Notes: generated from the sequence alone by a model not told the origin. DNA of 24,191 bases from an uncultured Granulosicoccus sp. (GCA_938016235.1 CALLPU010000145.1:1-24191); one strand, 5' to 3'. Shown: positions 1-9,604, numbered from the stretch's first letter. Translations and numbers: made by a program.

Positions 1-2
1 CC

Positions 3-1736
3 GGCGCGAATGAAACGGCGTTGACAGTACATCACTCCGAAATGCTGCGTGAACTCTATATCAAGGTGAGCCTGTCGTGGAATGAGCTATTCAAAGTATT
101 AAACAGTAGTAACAATGCCGAGATAGTCGGACAGGCGGAGATCATGAATCTCTGGTACATACAGAATCTCAGGAGTATCGGCGAGGAAATTTCTGCGTCA
201 GTCGCCTTGGACTCAATCTCTCTCAACGCCGTCCGTGCATGGGCAGAATCAGCACGGGAATTCACCGAATTGGTGAATGACATACGCATTAGAACCAACA
301 TGATAACCGCAGACTTGATTCATGCTGTAGAGCATCGAACCTTCTTTGATCTTGCGCGAGTGTCGTTTCTGGTGTTGGCGAGTCTTTTTATGACGCTTGC
401 TACAGCCTTTCTCTTTCACCGTGTTGACAAGCAAGCCCATAAAGATGAATTAACAGGGCTTGATAATCGGCGCATGTTCTCTATCAAACTCGAAAAATCA
501 CTCAACAGGGGTAATTCCAGAGCGGGAATTCTGATGATCGACCTGGATCGTTTCAAGCACATCAACGATACCATGGGACACGCTGCAGGCGATCAGCTAC
601 TGATTGAAGCTTCTCGGCGCATTTCGGGCGTTGCCGCCGATTGTCGCTCTATTGCACGTCTTGGTGGCGATGAGTTTGCTTTACTGGTTGATGGCTCAGC
701 TTTGAAAAATATAGAAAGCCTGGCCAATAGCGTAAGACAGCATTTTGTCGATACTTTCCATATTAATGGTGCATCCTTGAACATTGGTTCAAGCATCGGC
801 ATTGCATTTTATCCAAAGGATGCTGCGACCTCTGATTCACTACTCCAGGCAGCCGATCTAGCCATGTATTGTGCAAAAAACTCAGGCACCAATAAAATCA
901 AATTCTACGACAGGGAGATCGACAATTCCATGGCACTGACTGCCAGGACGGTCACTGAACTCCAGTCGGCGATAGAAAACAACGAATTCGAATTGTTTTA
1001 TCAACCTCAGTTCAATCTCACAGAAGTAAAGGTGTTGTCGGCGGAGGCTTTGATAAGATGGAATCATCCCGAACGAGGGTTGCTGACACCAGATAATTTC
1101 ATTCAAACTGCTGAAAGCAACGGCCTGATGCCTTCCATTGGGAACTGGGTTATCGAGGAGGCCTGCAGGCAGGCGGCCGAGTGGCTTTACAACATGAACA
1201 TGCCGCTTCGCGTTGCAGTTAACATCTCGGCAGATCATTTCTTTCAACCTGATTTTGTACAAAACATCATAGAGAGTCTTGATCGGCACAAGCTTCCACC
1301 ACAGTTTATCGAGCTAGAGGTGACAGAAAGTGTGGCAATGAATGATATTCAGCATGTTGTGCAATCTCTGCAGCAACTCAGGGATCTCTCCATTCATGTT
1401 GCGCTGGACGACTTTGGCACTGGTTATTCGTCGTTGAGCTATTTGCAAGAACTCCCTCTTGACACCCTGAAAATAGACAAATCCTTTATTCAAAACATGC
1501 TGCTGGGCAACTCATCAAAGGAATCAATCACCAAGACCATTGTGAACCTTGGCAAGACACTGAATCTGGAGACCGTGGCTGAAGGCGTTGAAACTGCTGA
1601 TCAGCTCAGCGCGGTCTCTGACATGAGAATTTCTGTTGTGCAGGGTTACTACTATTCCAAACCCGTTTCAGCTCATGAGATTGCAGACGTTGTCTCGCAA
1701 CTCAACAATACAGATCAATATCGCAAGATCGCCTGA
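3..1736 (+). CDS. Membrane GGDEF-EAL cyclic-di-GMP enzyme, 5' end cut by window
   Basis: The reading frame is open to the left edge, so the true start is probably outside; the TTG at 21 is only the first possible start inside and is used for numbering here. Residues 1-110 are a sensor-like region without a recognised fold, followed by a membrane segment (about 112-132), a GGDEF domain and an EAL domain. The GGDEF signature is intact (residues 215-219), which fits diguanylate cyclase activity. The RxxD inhibitory site expected five residues before it is absent. The EAL domain keeps its catalytic set: EAL at 342-344, the EVTES stretch, DDFGTGYSS, LKID and AEGVE, which fits c-di-GMP phosphodiesterase activity. 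An N-terminal membrane helix upstream of the window is likely, making a periplasmic sensor loop. The net direction of activity cannot be told from sequence. The family call is secure; the sensed signal is unknown. Confidence 0.93.
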   Translation, partial: GANETALTVHHSEMLRELYIKVSLSWNELFKVLNSSNNAEIVGQAEIMNLWYIQNLRSIGEEISASVALDSISLNAVRAWAESAREFTELVNDIRIRTNMITADLIHAVEHRTFFDLARVSFLVLASLFMTLATAFLFHRVDKQAHKDELTGLDNRRMFSIKLEKSLNRGNSRAGILMIDLDRFKHINDTMGHAAGDQLLIEASRRISGVAADCRSIARLGGDEFALLVDGSALKNIESLANSVRQHFVDTFHINGASLNIGSSIGIAFYPKDAATSDSLLQAADLAMYCAKNSGTNKIKFYDREIDNSMALTARTVTELQSAIENNEFELFYQPQFNLTEVKVLSAEALIRWNHPERGLLTPDNFIQTAESNGLMPSIGNWVIEEACRQAAEWLYNMNMPLRVAVNISADHFFQPDFVQNIIESLDRHKLPPQFIELEVTESVAMNDIQHVVQSLQQLRDLSIHVALDDFGTGYSSLSYLQELPLDTLKIDKSFIQNMLLGNSSKESITKTIVNLGKTLNLETVAEGVETADQLSAVSDMRISVVQGYYYSKPVSAHEIADVVSQLNNTDQYRKIA

Positions 1737-2085
1737 ACGACGGATTGTCATGCTTCTGTTGCTCCGCTGTATTCCAGCTCGGACAGCTTCGACGGAAACC
1801 TATTGAAATTTCCAGCCTTGAAGACCGATTAGAAGGCGAGCTCAATCACATCGGTTTTGCCAATGGCATTACACTTCCAATGCTCGCCTTAGTCAATGCA
1901 TCCTTTCTGATCAAGCCACCGGATCAACCGTCGATTACGTTGTCAGGCTGGTTGTGACTAGCTGTTTATTCAGTCGACGGCGTCGGGGCCACAGTGACCC
2001 GGTTTGATGCGGTGGAATGGATAACCAGCTCACTCTTTGAACGGCTCAGATTCGGCCATCTGAGCCAGAGGCACAGTCCCTTTCC
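1737..2085. other. Intergenic region, 349 bases, between GGDEF-EAL gene and L,D-transpeptidase gene
   Basis: I see no convincing gene here. A 70-codon frame (1745-1957, TTG start) has no ribosome binding site and no recognisable motif. No clear terminator with a T tract follows the upstream gene. The only clear structure is the perfect hairpin at 2043-2066 close to the next start codon. The promoter of the L,D-transpeptidase gene should lie here, but no hexamer pair stands out. Confidence 0.6.
2043..2066 (+). promoter_or_regulatory. Perfect 9-bp stem-loop in the leader of the L,D-transpeptidase gene
   Basis: GGCTCAGAT (2043-2051) pairs perfectly with ATCTGAGCC (2058-2066) around a six-base loop. 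The stem ends 19 bases before the ATG at 2086 and directly abuts AGAGG (2067-2071), the only purine-rich ribosome-binding candidate, which is itself unusually far (14 bases) from the start. There is no T tract, so it is not a normal terminator. It could tune translation or mRNA stability, or be a dyad operator; the role is inference. Confidence 0.45.
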
Positions 2086-3912
2086 ATGAAAATTACTGTC
2101 AACAAGGCATTGACCTTGGCGCTGTTAACCGGGATTGCCGTACCTGCCCCATTCATTGCTGCTGACACGGATACGGAGCTTCCCACAAGGGCACCTGTAC
2201 TGAACCTGGATACTCTCTCGTATGATGGATTGACGGAACTGAGAGTGACTGGCCATCCACACACTCAGCACGTCACGACACTACGCCCCCCTGAGATCGG
2301 TGCAGCGCATACGCTCAGTCTGACGCTCGATATTCCGCTGACCGATAACGTTTCTGGTGCATCAAGCGGTCCCTGGCTGACCGATAACGGGATCTCTGCC
2401 AATGCGCAACAGCTGATCCGCGCCATTCAGGATTCAGCGGTTCATGGATTGAATCCTGAGGCCTACGGACTTCCCATGTTATTGAGAACAGTGGACACAC
2501 TGGAGGCACTAGAACGCGAGGATGCGCATGGCAATACATTGGTATCCACCAGTTTTCTGGCAGAAGCTTCCACGTTGCGCCAGGAACTGGAGCAGCAACT
2601 TAATCACGCCTTTGTCACACTGGCAGAGCACCTTGGGCAAGGTGTCGTTGATGCTGAATCGTTACAGCACCGATTATATAGAGCACCACCGGAAATAAAC
2701 GCGAAAGCACTACTGGACGCTGTGTTCAATGGTGATCACAGCGTCAGGAGCGCACTGAAGTCAGTGACCCCCACCCATCTTGAGTACCAGCGGCTCACAT
2801 ACAAAATGCGTGACCTGCTGACTGAACAGGCAACCGGTGTCCGTCGCGCTGCGGTGGAATCAAGCAATTTTCTGGCTGACTCACAAATAGTGAACGATGT
2901 ATTAGGCATACAACTACGACTGATAGAAACCGGAGAACTACCGCTTAGTACTGAGCTCAGTGACCAATGGGATAATTCAACACGCGAGGCACTGCTTGCA
3001 TTTCAACATCGACACGGCATTAGAGAAACCGGCCAAGCCGACAGCCGAACGCGAGCGGCCTTGAATCTGACCATAGAGCAGGAAATCGAAGCAGTTGCCC
3101 TGAGCCTTGAGCGATGGCGATGGATGCCAAGAGCACTAGGCCAAAAACACGTATTCGTCAACATTCCAGAGTATCGAGTCGTCGTTCGCGATGGCGCAGA
3201 AACCTTGCTGTCCATGAATGCTGTGGTTGGGTCTGTGGATCATCCGACACCTGCCTTTTCGCGCGACATGAGCTACATGGATTTCAATCCGACCTGGACA
3301 GTGCCTGCCAGCATCACCAATGCCAAACTCATTCCACTGGAACGTCGTAACCCTGGCTATCTGACGTCACGAGACTTCGAATACCTACAGCGCCAGGGAC
3401 GCAAGCTTGTCAAGATACCCGACGAGCAGGTGACAGCTGAGGATATTCAGAAGCCAAGATTTCCCTACGTTTTACGCCAGCGCGGTGGCTCGAAAAACGC
3501 ACTGGGACGCATGAAATTCATGATGCCAAACCCCTATGCCATTTACCTTCACGACACACCCTCGAAACAGCACTTCACATTAAATGATCGTGCGTTCAGT
3601 CACGGGTGCATACGGCTGGGTGACCCCGAAGCCCTGGCAAGACTATTGATGAACGAAGACGGATACTCTGAAAGAGCGATTGCGAGCGCTCTGGCCGCTA
3701 AAGACACGACCAGGATCAAACTGCGCACACCGGTGCCCACGCATTTGACATACATGACAACCTGGGTCGATGTGAATAACATCCTGCATCGGCGGGACGA
3801 TATCTACAACCACGATGCAGCGTTGATTGAAGCACTTTGGCGCGCCAATACACTAGTGACTACAATCAAAACTGCAACCATGGACTTTGCATCGACTGAG
3901 AGTTCGCTATAG
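2086..3912 (+). CDS. Periplasmic L,D-transpeptidase, YcbB/LdtD type
   Basis: This 608-residue protein matches the size and layout of E. coli YcbB (LdtD, about 615). It starts with a Sec-type signal peptide (basic start, hydrophobic 8-25, likely cut near AADT). A helical scaffold region follows, then a peptidoglycan-binding-like module (about 280-330, with the FQHRHGI...G..D..T..ALN pattern). The family hallmark LERWRWMP is at 341-348. The YkuD catalytic domain ends in SHGCIRLGDPEAL, with the nucleophile Cys508 and Arg510 and an upstream His in YLHDTPSK. The enzyme forms 3-3 peptide cross-links in peptidoglycan, or attaches other groups, from tetrapeptide donors in the periplasm. It is a single-gene unit: the next gene is convergent. 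The start gives a clean signal peptide, but the ribosome site is weak. Family certain; exact paralogue not. Confidence 0.93.
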   Translation: MKITVNKALTLALLTGIAVPAPFIAADTDTELPTRAPVLNLDTLSYDGLTELRVTGHPHTQHVTTLRPPEIGAAHTLSLTLDIPLTDNVSGASSGPWLTDNGISANAQQLIRAIQDSAVHGLNPEAYGLPMLLRTVDTLEALEREDAHGNTLVSTSFLAEASTLRQELEQQLNHAFVTLAEHLGQGVVDAESLQHRLYRAPPEINAKALLDAVFNGDHSVRSALKSVTPTHLEYQRLTYKMRDLLTEQATGVRRAAVESSNFLADSQIVNDVLGIQLRLIETGELPLSTELSDQWDNSTREALLAFQHRHGIRETGQADSRTRAALNLTIEQEIEAVALSLERWRWMPRALGQKHVFVNIPEYRVVVRDGAETLLSMNAVVGSVDHPTPAFSRDMSYMDFNPTWTVPASITNAKLIPLERRNPGYLTSRDFEYLQRQGRKLVKIPDEQVTAEDIQKPRFPYVLRQRGGSKNALGRMKFMMPNPYAIYLHDTPSKQHFTLNDRAFSHGCIRLGDPEALARLLMNEDGYSERAIASALAAKDTTRIKLRTPVPTHLTYMTTWVDVNNILHRRDDIYNHDAALIEALWRANTLVTTIKTATMDFASTESSL

Positions 3913-3913
3913 G

Positions 3914-3940
3914 TTGAGCACAAGCTTGCTCAATTGTCTT
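3914..3940 (+). terminator. Hairpin terminator between convergent L,D-transpeptidase and mazG genes
   Basis: TTGAGCA (3914-3920) and TGCTCAA (3927-3933) form a perfect 7-bp stem with a six-base loop, followed on the plus strand by the T-rich TTGTCTTGTTT. It begins one base after the L,D-transpeptidase stop codon and overlaps the mazG stop codon (3930-3932, minus strand). The T tract favours termination of the rightward transcript; for mazG it is weaker. Confidence 0.6.
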
Positions 3941-4748
3941 GTTTGGCATTGTTCCAAAGATCATCCAGCTCAGCCAATGTCATGGTGTTCATCGTCCGTT
4001 CATCAGCATTAACCATGGCTTCCACGCGTCTGAATCGCTGATCGAATTTCTGTGTTGCACGTTGCAATGCAGTTTCCGAGTCTACGGAGCAGTGTCTTGC
4101 CAGGTTAACTACCGTGAACAATAAATCCCCCAACTCATCTTCGATGTCTGCCAGGCTTCCGGAATCCAGAGCCTCGCGCAGTTCGCCCACTTCCTCATCG
4201 AGCTTGGGCCAGACCGGATCAATATCAGGCCAGTCAAAGCCAACACGAGCGGCACGCTTTTGTATCTTGTCGGCACGTTTCAGCGCGGGAAGATTTCTGG
4301 CCACACCATCCAGAGCGGAGGTGGTCATATCGGCAGGCTGTTCAGATGCTTTTCGTTGTTTTTCCTGACGTTCCTGAGACTTGATGGCCTCCCAGGCTAC
4401 CTTCAGATCTTCCTCCGTGTCAAAAACGGCCTCACCAAACACATGCGGGTGTCGCCGGGTCATCTTGTCCACTATGCCATGCGCCACATCGTCGAAAGTA
4501 AACTCTCCCGCCTCGCTGGCCATCTGCGTGTGGAACACCACTTGAAACAACAGGTCGCCTAGCTCATCTTTCAGATCGGCAAGATCGTTGCGCTCAATGG
4601 CATCGGCGACCTCGTAGGCTTCCTCAACGGTAAAGGGCGCGATGGTGTGAAACGTCTGCTTGATATCCCAGGCACATCCGGTTTCCGGATCTCGCAGCCG
4701 TTTCATGACGGCCAGTAACTGGGTCAGCGCTTCCTGATGGTTGCTCAT
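3930..4748 (-). CDS. mazG: Nucleoside triphosphate pyrophosphohydrolase MazG
   Basis: MazG hydrolyses (d)NTPs to the monophosphate and pyrophosphate in the cytoplasm and can act on damaged or signalling nucleotides. The 272 residues match the usual two-domain MazG (263 in E. coli). Domain 1 has the metal-binding EExxE (E42, E43, E46) with ExxD (E62, D65). Domain 2 repeats the pattern (E185, E186, E189 and E205, D208). The family's N-terminal CxWDxxQT stretch is present as CAWDIKQT, and RRHPHVFG is at 98-105. Start is ATG at 4748. The gene stands alone on its strand, 246 bases downstream of the yfaZ-like gene, so it probably has its own promoter. Nothing is truncated. No toxin-antitoxin genes lie beside it, unlike the E. 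coli mazEF-mazG locus. Confidence 0.96.
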   Translation of the reverse strand: MSNHQEALTQLLAVMKRLRDPETGCAWDIKQTFHTIAPFTVEEAYEVADAIERNDLADLKDELGDLLFQVVFHTQMASEAGEFTFDDVAHGIVDKMTRRHPHVFGEAVFDTEEDLKVAWEAIKSQERQEKQRKASEQPADMTTSALDGVARNLPALKRADKIQKRAARVGFDWPDIDPVWPKLDEEVGELREALDSGSLADIEDELGDLLFTVVNLARHCSVDSETALQRATQKFDQRFRRVEAMVNADERTMNTMTLAELDDLWNNAKQDN

Positions 4749-4994
4749 GTGTTGTGCCGTTTATTGACCAGCCTACTGCCTGATCACCCTTCTGGCAACG
4801 AACAGGATGCCACTGTCAAACCACAGCAGACTGCCACCGCGTCGATTCAGGCCGCAAGACAGAGACTCGGCTCTGTCACCACACCCACTCTATCCATCGG
4901 TTCGGACACATCGACGCGTCGCTTACGCTGCCCGGCCAGGACTGTATTCACCCAATCCATCCAGCAGAAATGAGCGTACCCGAGGCACTTCAAA

Positions 4995-5612
4995 TTAGAA
5001 AGAGATGCTCAGCCCAAAATGCGCATTTCTGTCGAGGCTGATGTTCTCGTAATCATTCGTATCAAAGCGCATACGACGATAACCAATGTAGGCTCTGGCT
5101 CGGGGCATGATCTCTACCTGCAAACGTGCCGTCACTTCGCCATATCGCTCGGCGTCTGAGAAACTGGTGATGCTCGGCGCGTAAAAGCCCTCAAAACTGA
5201 GTTCCACCGGATTGTAGACCGATGGCTGCAGCAGCAAACCCGCTTGAAATCCCAGCGCCAATGCACCCACCGATTCACTGTCTTCGGCATTCATTCGATC
5301 TTCACCCGCCTCAATCTCACCACCGATCAGCTTCATTCCAGCGCTGATCTGGTACTGGGACGATACGGATTGTCTGATGCCGCGCGCCAGCAATGTAGCG
5401 TGCACAATGTTGTCGCCCGCTTCACTGATAAATCCGCCGACGGCCACTTCGGCACCGCCACCTTGTACACGATTCCGATCCGTGTAGAACGGGTCGTGAT
5501 TGAGCAGAATGGACAGGTTCGCGGTGTCGTTACTCAACGCCAGATCGAGCCCGCCCGCTGCTGCCGTGGTTGAGCTCACCAGCAGGACCAGCCCCGCAAG
5601 CACCTTGTTCAT
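4995..5612 (-). CDS. YfaZ-like outer-membrane beta-barrel protein
   Basis: The 205 residues start with a signal peptide (hydrophobic 5-17, cut near AAA-GG). Alternating hydrophobic and polar beta-strands follow, and the protein ends in a terminal phenylalanine (LSISF), the usual BAM signal of outer-membrane barrels. The GGLDLALSNDTANL start and the GGGAEVAVGGF and YIGYRRM strands resemble the YfaZ family, whose function is not settled. ATG at 5612 has a G-rich stretch (GGGG, minus strand) just upstream as ribosome site. It lies 80 bases after hrpA on the same strand. A small porin-like or structural role is possible; substrate unknown. Barrel assignment is fairly sure, family name moderately so. 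Confidence 0.75.
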   Translation of the reverse strand: MNKVLAGLVLLVSSTTAAAGGLDLALSNDTANLSILLNHDPFYTDRNRVQGGGAEVAVGGFISEAGDNIVHATLLARGIRQSVSSQYQISAGMKLIGGEIEAGEDRMNAEDSESVGALALGFQAGLLLQPSVYNPVELSFEGFYAPSITSFSDAERYGEVTARLQVEIMPRARAYIGYRRMRFDTNDYENISLDRNAHFGLSISF

Positions 5613-5622
5613 GACACACCCC

Positions 5623-5644
5623 AGGCAACTTTATTTTATTGCCT
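5623..5644 (-). promoter_or_regulatory. Stem-loop in the leader of the yfaZ-like gene
   Basis: AGGCAA (5623-5628) and TTGCCT (5639-5644) form a perfect 6-bp stem with a ten-base AT-only-but-one loop. It lies between the hrpA stop and the yfaZ-like start, 10 bases before that start on the minus strand. There is no T tract after it, so termination of hrpA is doubtful; it could be a leader structure near the ribosome site. Confidence 0.3.
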
Positions 5645-5692
5645 AGAGTCTAGACGTGATTTTCAGGCCCGCAAGTTATTTGCATGACAACG

Positions 5693-8600
5693 TCAAAGCT
5701 TCGGCATCCATTTGGCAAGGTCACTCACGCGGTTTTCAAGTCGTGACACCGATACCTTCTCAGCCGTGCCCAGGTCTTGTGCGAACAGAGAAACCCGCAA
5801 CTCCTCAAACGCCCATCGCAGCGCTTGCCGGGCTTCGCGGTACGCCGGGTCGTCATCCCGATCCTTTGGCAAGGCTTTGAACGACTCCCACACCGGCAAT
5901 AACTCAGCGCGTCGACGTCGATCCTTATCGGGCGACATGTCAATGGCATCCAGCCGTTTATCCATCGCCTGAAAATACACCGGCACGCGCTGCAGACGAT
6001 TCAATCCTGTCGCGGTGACAAAACCCGGGTAAATCAATTGCGCTATCTGATCCTTGATATCTCCCGCAGGCTCGATCCAACTCAGCGACATGGACTTCTC
6101 AAGCCGTTTGGCGACTTGTCGGTGTTGCTCAAACACTCGCCCGATATGCTCGCACAACTGCCCGGCCACCGGCACCAGCTCGGCACGGCCCGCTTCCAGT
6201 CGCGCCATGAAGCCGTCTCGGGTTCGAGGCAGGTTTGCGGGGTCGATAAACGTCTCATCCAGTGCTGCATTGATGATGTCGTTCATCAGTGTCTGCTTGT
6301 TACCGAATGGAGCAAAACGCAGGCTCAATACATCGATGCCCGGCAGCTTGCGCTGAAGGTACCTCACTTCATCCCGCAGCACCGATTTGTATAGAGCGCG
6401 CACACCCATTGGCATGGCACTCAGTGCAGATGACCGGGTTGCAAACAATTTGATACTGACGCCATCGTTGCATTCCAGCAACGCCGGAAACCCCTGCAAG
6501 GTCATACCACTCTTTTCAATGTCCACACTTTCAGGCAAGTCACCGAAGTTCCAGTCTGTCACCTGATCTCGTTCAATGCTGCTGTCGCTGAATTGCAACA
6601 GCGTCTCTTCCACCTCCCCGATATAGGCATCCTGCAATTGTTGCAGATTTCGACCACTGCGTAGCTCCTGCCCGTGATCGCCCACCACCATGAACCGCAT
6701 GTTCAAATGCGTAGGCAGCGTACCGGCGTCCCAGTCTTCCTGCGTCAGCTTCACACCAGTCATTCTGTGTAACTGTCGCGACAGGGCTCCCAATAGCGAA
6801 CCCTCATCCGGAGACATGGCATCAACCGCGGCTGTTGCAAAGTCGGGAGCCGGTACAAAATTGCGGCGCAGCGTCTTGGGTAACGCCTTGATCAAAAGAG
6901 TGACTTTCTCTTCCAGCATACCGGGCACCAGCCACTCGCAGCGCGCAGCAGACACGCGGTTCAGCACCTCTACCGGGCACACCAGTGTAACCCCATCATC
7001 GTCGTGCCCCGGCGCGAAGTGATAGCGTAGAGGCAGCACCATGCCGTTCATCTCTATCTGATCGGGGTAGTCGCGTGCACTGACATCGACCGCGTCATCC
7101 ATCAGCAACTGTTCACGCTCGAAGTACAAACCGCGCGGTCGTTCGCGTTCGTACTGCTTGCGCCATTGTTCAAAATCCTGCGTCGTGCAGATACCCTCCG
7201 GCACGATGCTGTCGTAGAAGCGCACCAGTTCTTCGGGGTCGACCACGATATCCCGACGTCGTGTCTTCTCCTCCAACGTCGTTACCTCATCAAGTAGTGC
7301 CTGGTTAAAGCGGTGAAACTCACCACGCGTGATCAGCGCCCCACCCACCAGGGCATCTCTGATGAAAATCTGACGCGATTCTTCCGGGTTGATTGGCGCA
7401 TAGTTCACGCCCTTCTTTGGATTGATAATCAAGCCATACAACGTGGACTGCGCCCAGGCACCCACCGTGCCTCGCTTCTTCTGCCAGTGGGCATCGCGGT
7501 AACTGTATTGCAGCAAGTGACCGGCAAGCGCTTCTATCCATTCCGGTTGAATCGCGGCAACCTGGCGCGCATAGAGTTTACTGGTCTCTGCAATCTCACC
7601 TGCCATGATCCACTTGGGCGTTTTCTTGAACAATCCGGAACCGGGAAACACGGACAGGTGGCGATTGCGCGTACCCAGATACCCTTGCTTGTCCGTCTTG
7701 ATGGCGACGTTGGCCAACAACCCGGCAAGCAACGCCCGATGAACATTCTCTGGCGCCGCTTCACCGCTACTCAGTTTCAGGTCCAGCTCCTTGCACAAGC
7801 GTGCAAGCTGTCGACGTACATCCATCCACTCCATGATCCGCAGCGCAGACAGGTAGCGTTGCCTGCACATCTTGCGAAACTGCGAATTCGACAGATTCTC
7901 TTTTTGTACCTGGACGAAACTCCACAGATTCAGCCAGGCCAGAAAGTCTGACGTCTCGGTATTGAACTCAGCATGCTGCTCATCGGCTGCTTGCCGTTTA
8001 TCGAACGGGCGTTCGCGTGGGTCCTGAACAGACAGCGCACTCACGATGGTCAGCACTTCACTGACACAGCCTTCATCGGCCGCAGCCAACAGCATTCTGC
8101 CCAGGCGTGGGTCTATCGGCAGTCGAGCCAAGCGTTTCCCCAACGGTGTCAGTTGCCGCTTGTCATCCAGCGCTGCCAGTTCCTGCAAGGTTCGATAACC
8201 ATCATTGATGAACTTCCCGTCGGGCGATTCCACAAATGGAAAGTCATCAATGCGTCCCAGCTTCATCGACGCCATTTGCAGAATGACCGACGAGAGATTG
8301 GTGCGCAGTATCTCCGGCTCGGTAAATTCAGCGCGTGCATCGAAGTCCTCCTCCGAGTACAGGCGTATGCAGATTCCCGGGGCCTCACGACCACAGCGTC
8401 CCTTGCGCTGATTGGCGGAAGCCTGCGAGACTTTCTCGATCGGTAGACGCTGCACCTTGCTGCGAACACTGTAGCGCGACATACGCGCATAACCCGGATC
8501 TACCACCGCCCGAATGCCGGGTACGGTCAGCGAGGTTTCTGCCACGTTGGTGGCTAATACAATGCGCGGTGCCCTGTGCGGCTGGAAAATACGGTTCTGT

Positions 8601-9604
8601 TCAGCGTTCGACAAGCGGGAAAACAAGGGCAGTATCTCAACACCTCTAAAAGCTCGATTGTGGGACGACTGCTTGCCCAGCAAGTCCGCCAGCTCTCGAA
8701 TGTCCCGCTCGCCACTGAGGAAAACCAGAATGTCGTGCTGACGTTCTTCCAGCAGCTGCTCGCAGGCGTTCACGATAGCGGTGGGCAGGTCAATATCATC
8801 GAGTGAATCGCTGTCGGCTTCGGGTGGGGCGTATCGCAATTCAACCGGATAGGTTCTACCTTCTGCAACAATGATAGGGGCATCGTTGAAGTGTCTTGAA
8901 AATCGCTCAGGATCGATGGTTGCCGACGTGATGATCAATTTCAGATCGCGTCTTCGCGTCAGCAGATTTTTCAGGTAGCCCAGCAGAAAATCGATGTTCA
9001 GGGAACGTTCGTGGGCTTCATCTATGATGAGCGTGTCGTACTGGTTCAGCCAAGGATCATTCTGTATTTCGGCGAGCAGAATGCCATCGGTCATCAGCTT
9101 GATGTAAGTCTGCTCACTGACCTGATCACTGAACCGTATCTTGAAGCCAACTGCGTCACCTACCTCACCCTGCAACTCGCTGGCAATTCGAGCGGCTACC
9201 GTTCTGGCAGCAATTCGACGCGGCTGCGTATGGCCGATCAGGCCAGCCACACCGCGACCAGCCTCCAGGCAAATCTTGGGCAGCTGCGTCGTCTTGCCGG
9301 AACCTGTTTCGCCGCACAGGATTACGACCTGATGCTGTTCAATCGCGGCCAGAATCTCTGCGCGTTGTTCCACCACGGGTAGTTCAGGAGGATACTGCGG
9401 TGTGGGCACGGCGTCGGCACGAGCCTTGCGCCGAGCCTGAGAACGCAATACCCGCTGATCAAATCGCTGCCGTTCGGCATCGTCCTCAGGCTTGCCAGCC
9501 ACTTTGCGTACAGCACGTCGCAGCTGGTGCTGATCCACCTGCAAACACCCATCCACCAGCCGATGCAGCTCTTTCTCGGCGCTTCTTTCGGGTCGGACCA
9601 CCAT
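5693..9604 (-). CDS. hrpA: ATP-dependent RNA helicase HrpA (DEAH box)
   Basis: HrpA is a cytoplasmic 3'-5' RNA helicase of the DEAH/RHA family, linked in E. coli to mRNA processing and rescue of stalled ribosomes. The 1303 residues match the family (1300 in E. coli). Seen in order are Walker A GETGSGKT (98-105), TQPRRIAA (motif Ia, 126-133), DEAH (195-198), SAT (227-229), the ATNVAETSLT stretch (motif V, 351-360) and QRKGRCGR (motif VI, 399-406). The long HA2/OB-fold and HrpA-specific C-terminal regions follow, so the gene is full length. Start is ATG at 9604 with no strong ribosome site. It lies 101 bases after the transposase-like gene on the same strand; that gap holds a hairpin and no gene. 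Confidence 0.97.
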   Translation of the reverse strand: MVVRPERSAEKELHRLVDGCLQVDQHQLRRAVRKVAGKPEDDAERQRFDQRVLRSQARRKARADAVPTPQYPPELPVVEQRAEILAAIEQHQVVILCGETGSGKTTQLPKICLEAGRGVAGLIGHTQPRRIAARTVAARIASELQGEVGDAVGFKIRFSDQVSEQTYIKLMTDGILLAEIQNDPWLNQYDTLIIDEAHERSLNIDFLLGYLKNLLTRRRDLKLIITSATIDPERFSRHFNDAPIIVAEGRTYPVELRYAPPEADSDSLDDIDLPTAIVNACEQLLEERQHDILVFLSGERDIRELADLLGKQSSHNRAFRGVEILPLFSRLSNAEQNRIFQPHRAPRIVLATNVAETSLTVPGIRAVVDPGYARMSRYSVRSKVQRLPIEKVSQASANQRKGRCGREAPGICIRLYSEEDFDARAEFTEPEILRTNLSSVILQMASMKLGRIDDFPFVESPDGKFINDGYRTLQELAALDDKRQLTPLGKRLARLPIDPRLGRMLLAAADEGCVSEVLTIVSALSVQDPRERPFDKRQAADEQHAEFNTETSDFLAWLNLWSFVQVQKENLSNSQFRKMCRQRYLSALRIMEWMDVRRQLARLCKELDLKLSSGEAAPENVHRALLAGLLANVAIKTDKQGYLGTRNRHLSVFPGSGLFKKTPKWIMAGEIAETSKLYARQVAAIQPEWIEALAGHLLQYSYRDAHWQKKRGTVGAWAQSTLYGLIINPKKGVNYAPINPEESRQIFIRDALVGGALITRGEFHRFNQALLDEVTTLEEKTRRRDIVVDPEELVRFYDSIVPEGICTTQDFEQWRKQYERERPRGLYFEREQLLMDDAVDVSARDYPDQIEMNGMVLPLRYHFAPGHDDDGVTLVCPVEVLNRVSAARCEWLVPGMLEEKVTLLIKALPKTLRRNFVPAPDFATAAVDAMSPDEGSLLGALSRQLHRMTGVKLTQEDWDAGTLPTHLNMRFMVVGDHGQELRSGRNLQQLQDAYIGEVEETLLQFSDSSIERDQVTDWNFGDLPESVDIEKSGMTLQGFPALLECNDGVSIKLFATRSSALSAMPMGVRALYKSVLRDEVRYLQRKLPGIDVLSLRFAPFGNKQTLMNDIINAALDETFIDPANLPRTRDGFMARLEAGRAELVPVAGQLCEHIGRVFEQHRQVAKRLEKSMSLSWIEPAGDIKDQIAQLIYPGFVTATGLNRLQRVPVYFQAMDKRLDAIDMSPDKDRRRRAELLPVWESFKALPKDRDDDPAYREARQALRWAFEELRVSLFAQDLGTAEKVSVSRLENRVSDLAKWMPKL

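Noticed and set aside
1745..1957. 70-codon frame after the first gene
   Set aside because: TTG start, no ribosome site and no recognisable motif or domain.
4749..4994. Possible small gene between mazG and the yfaZ-like gene
   Set aside because: The short plus-strand frames of 78 and 63 codons have no motif, and no ribosome site or terminator stood out.
7313..7951. 212-codon frame antisense to hrpA, and several other long antisense frames inside hrpA, argS and pntAA
   Set aside because: They are opposite to strongly conserved coding sequence and carry no domain; such frames are expected by chance in GC-rich genes.
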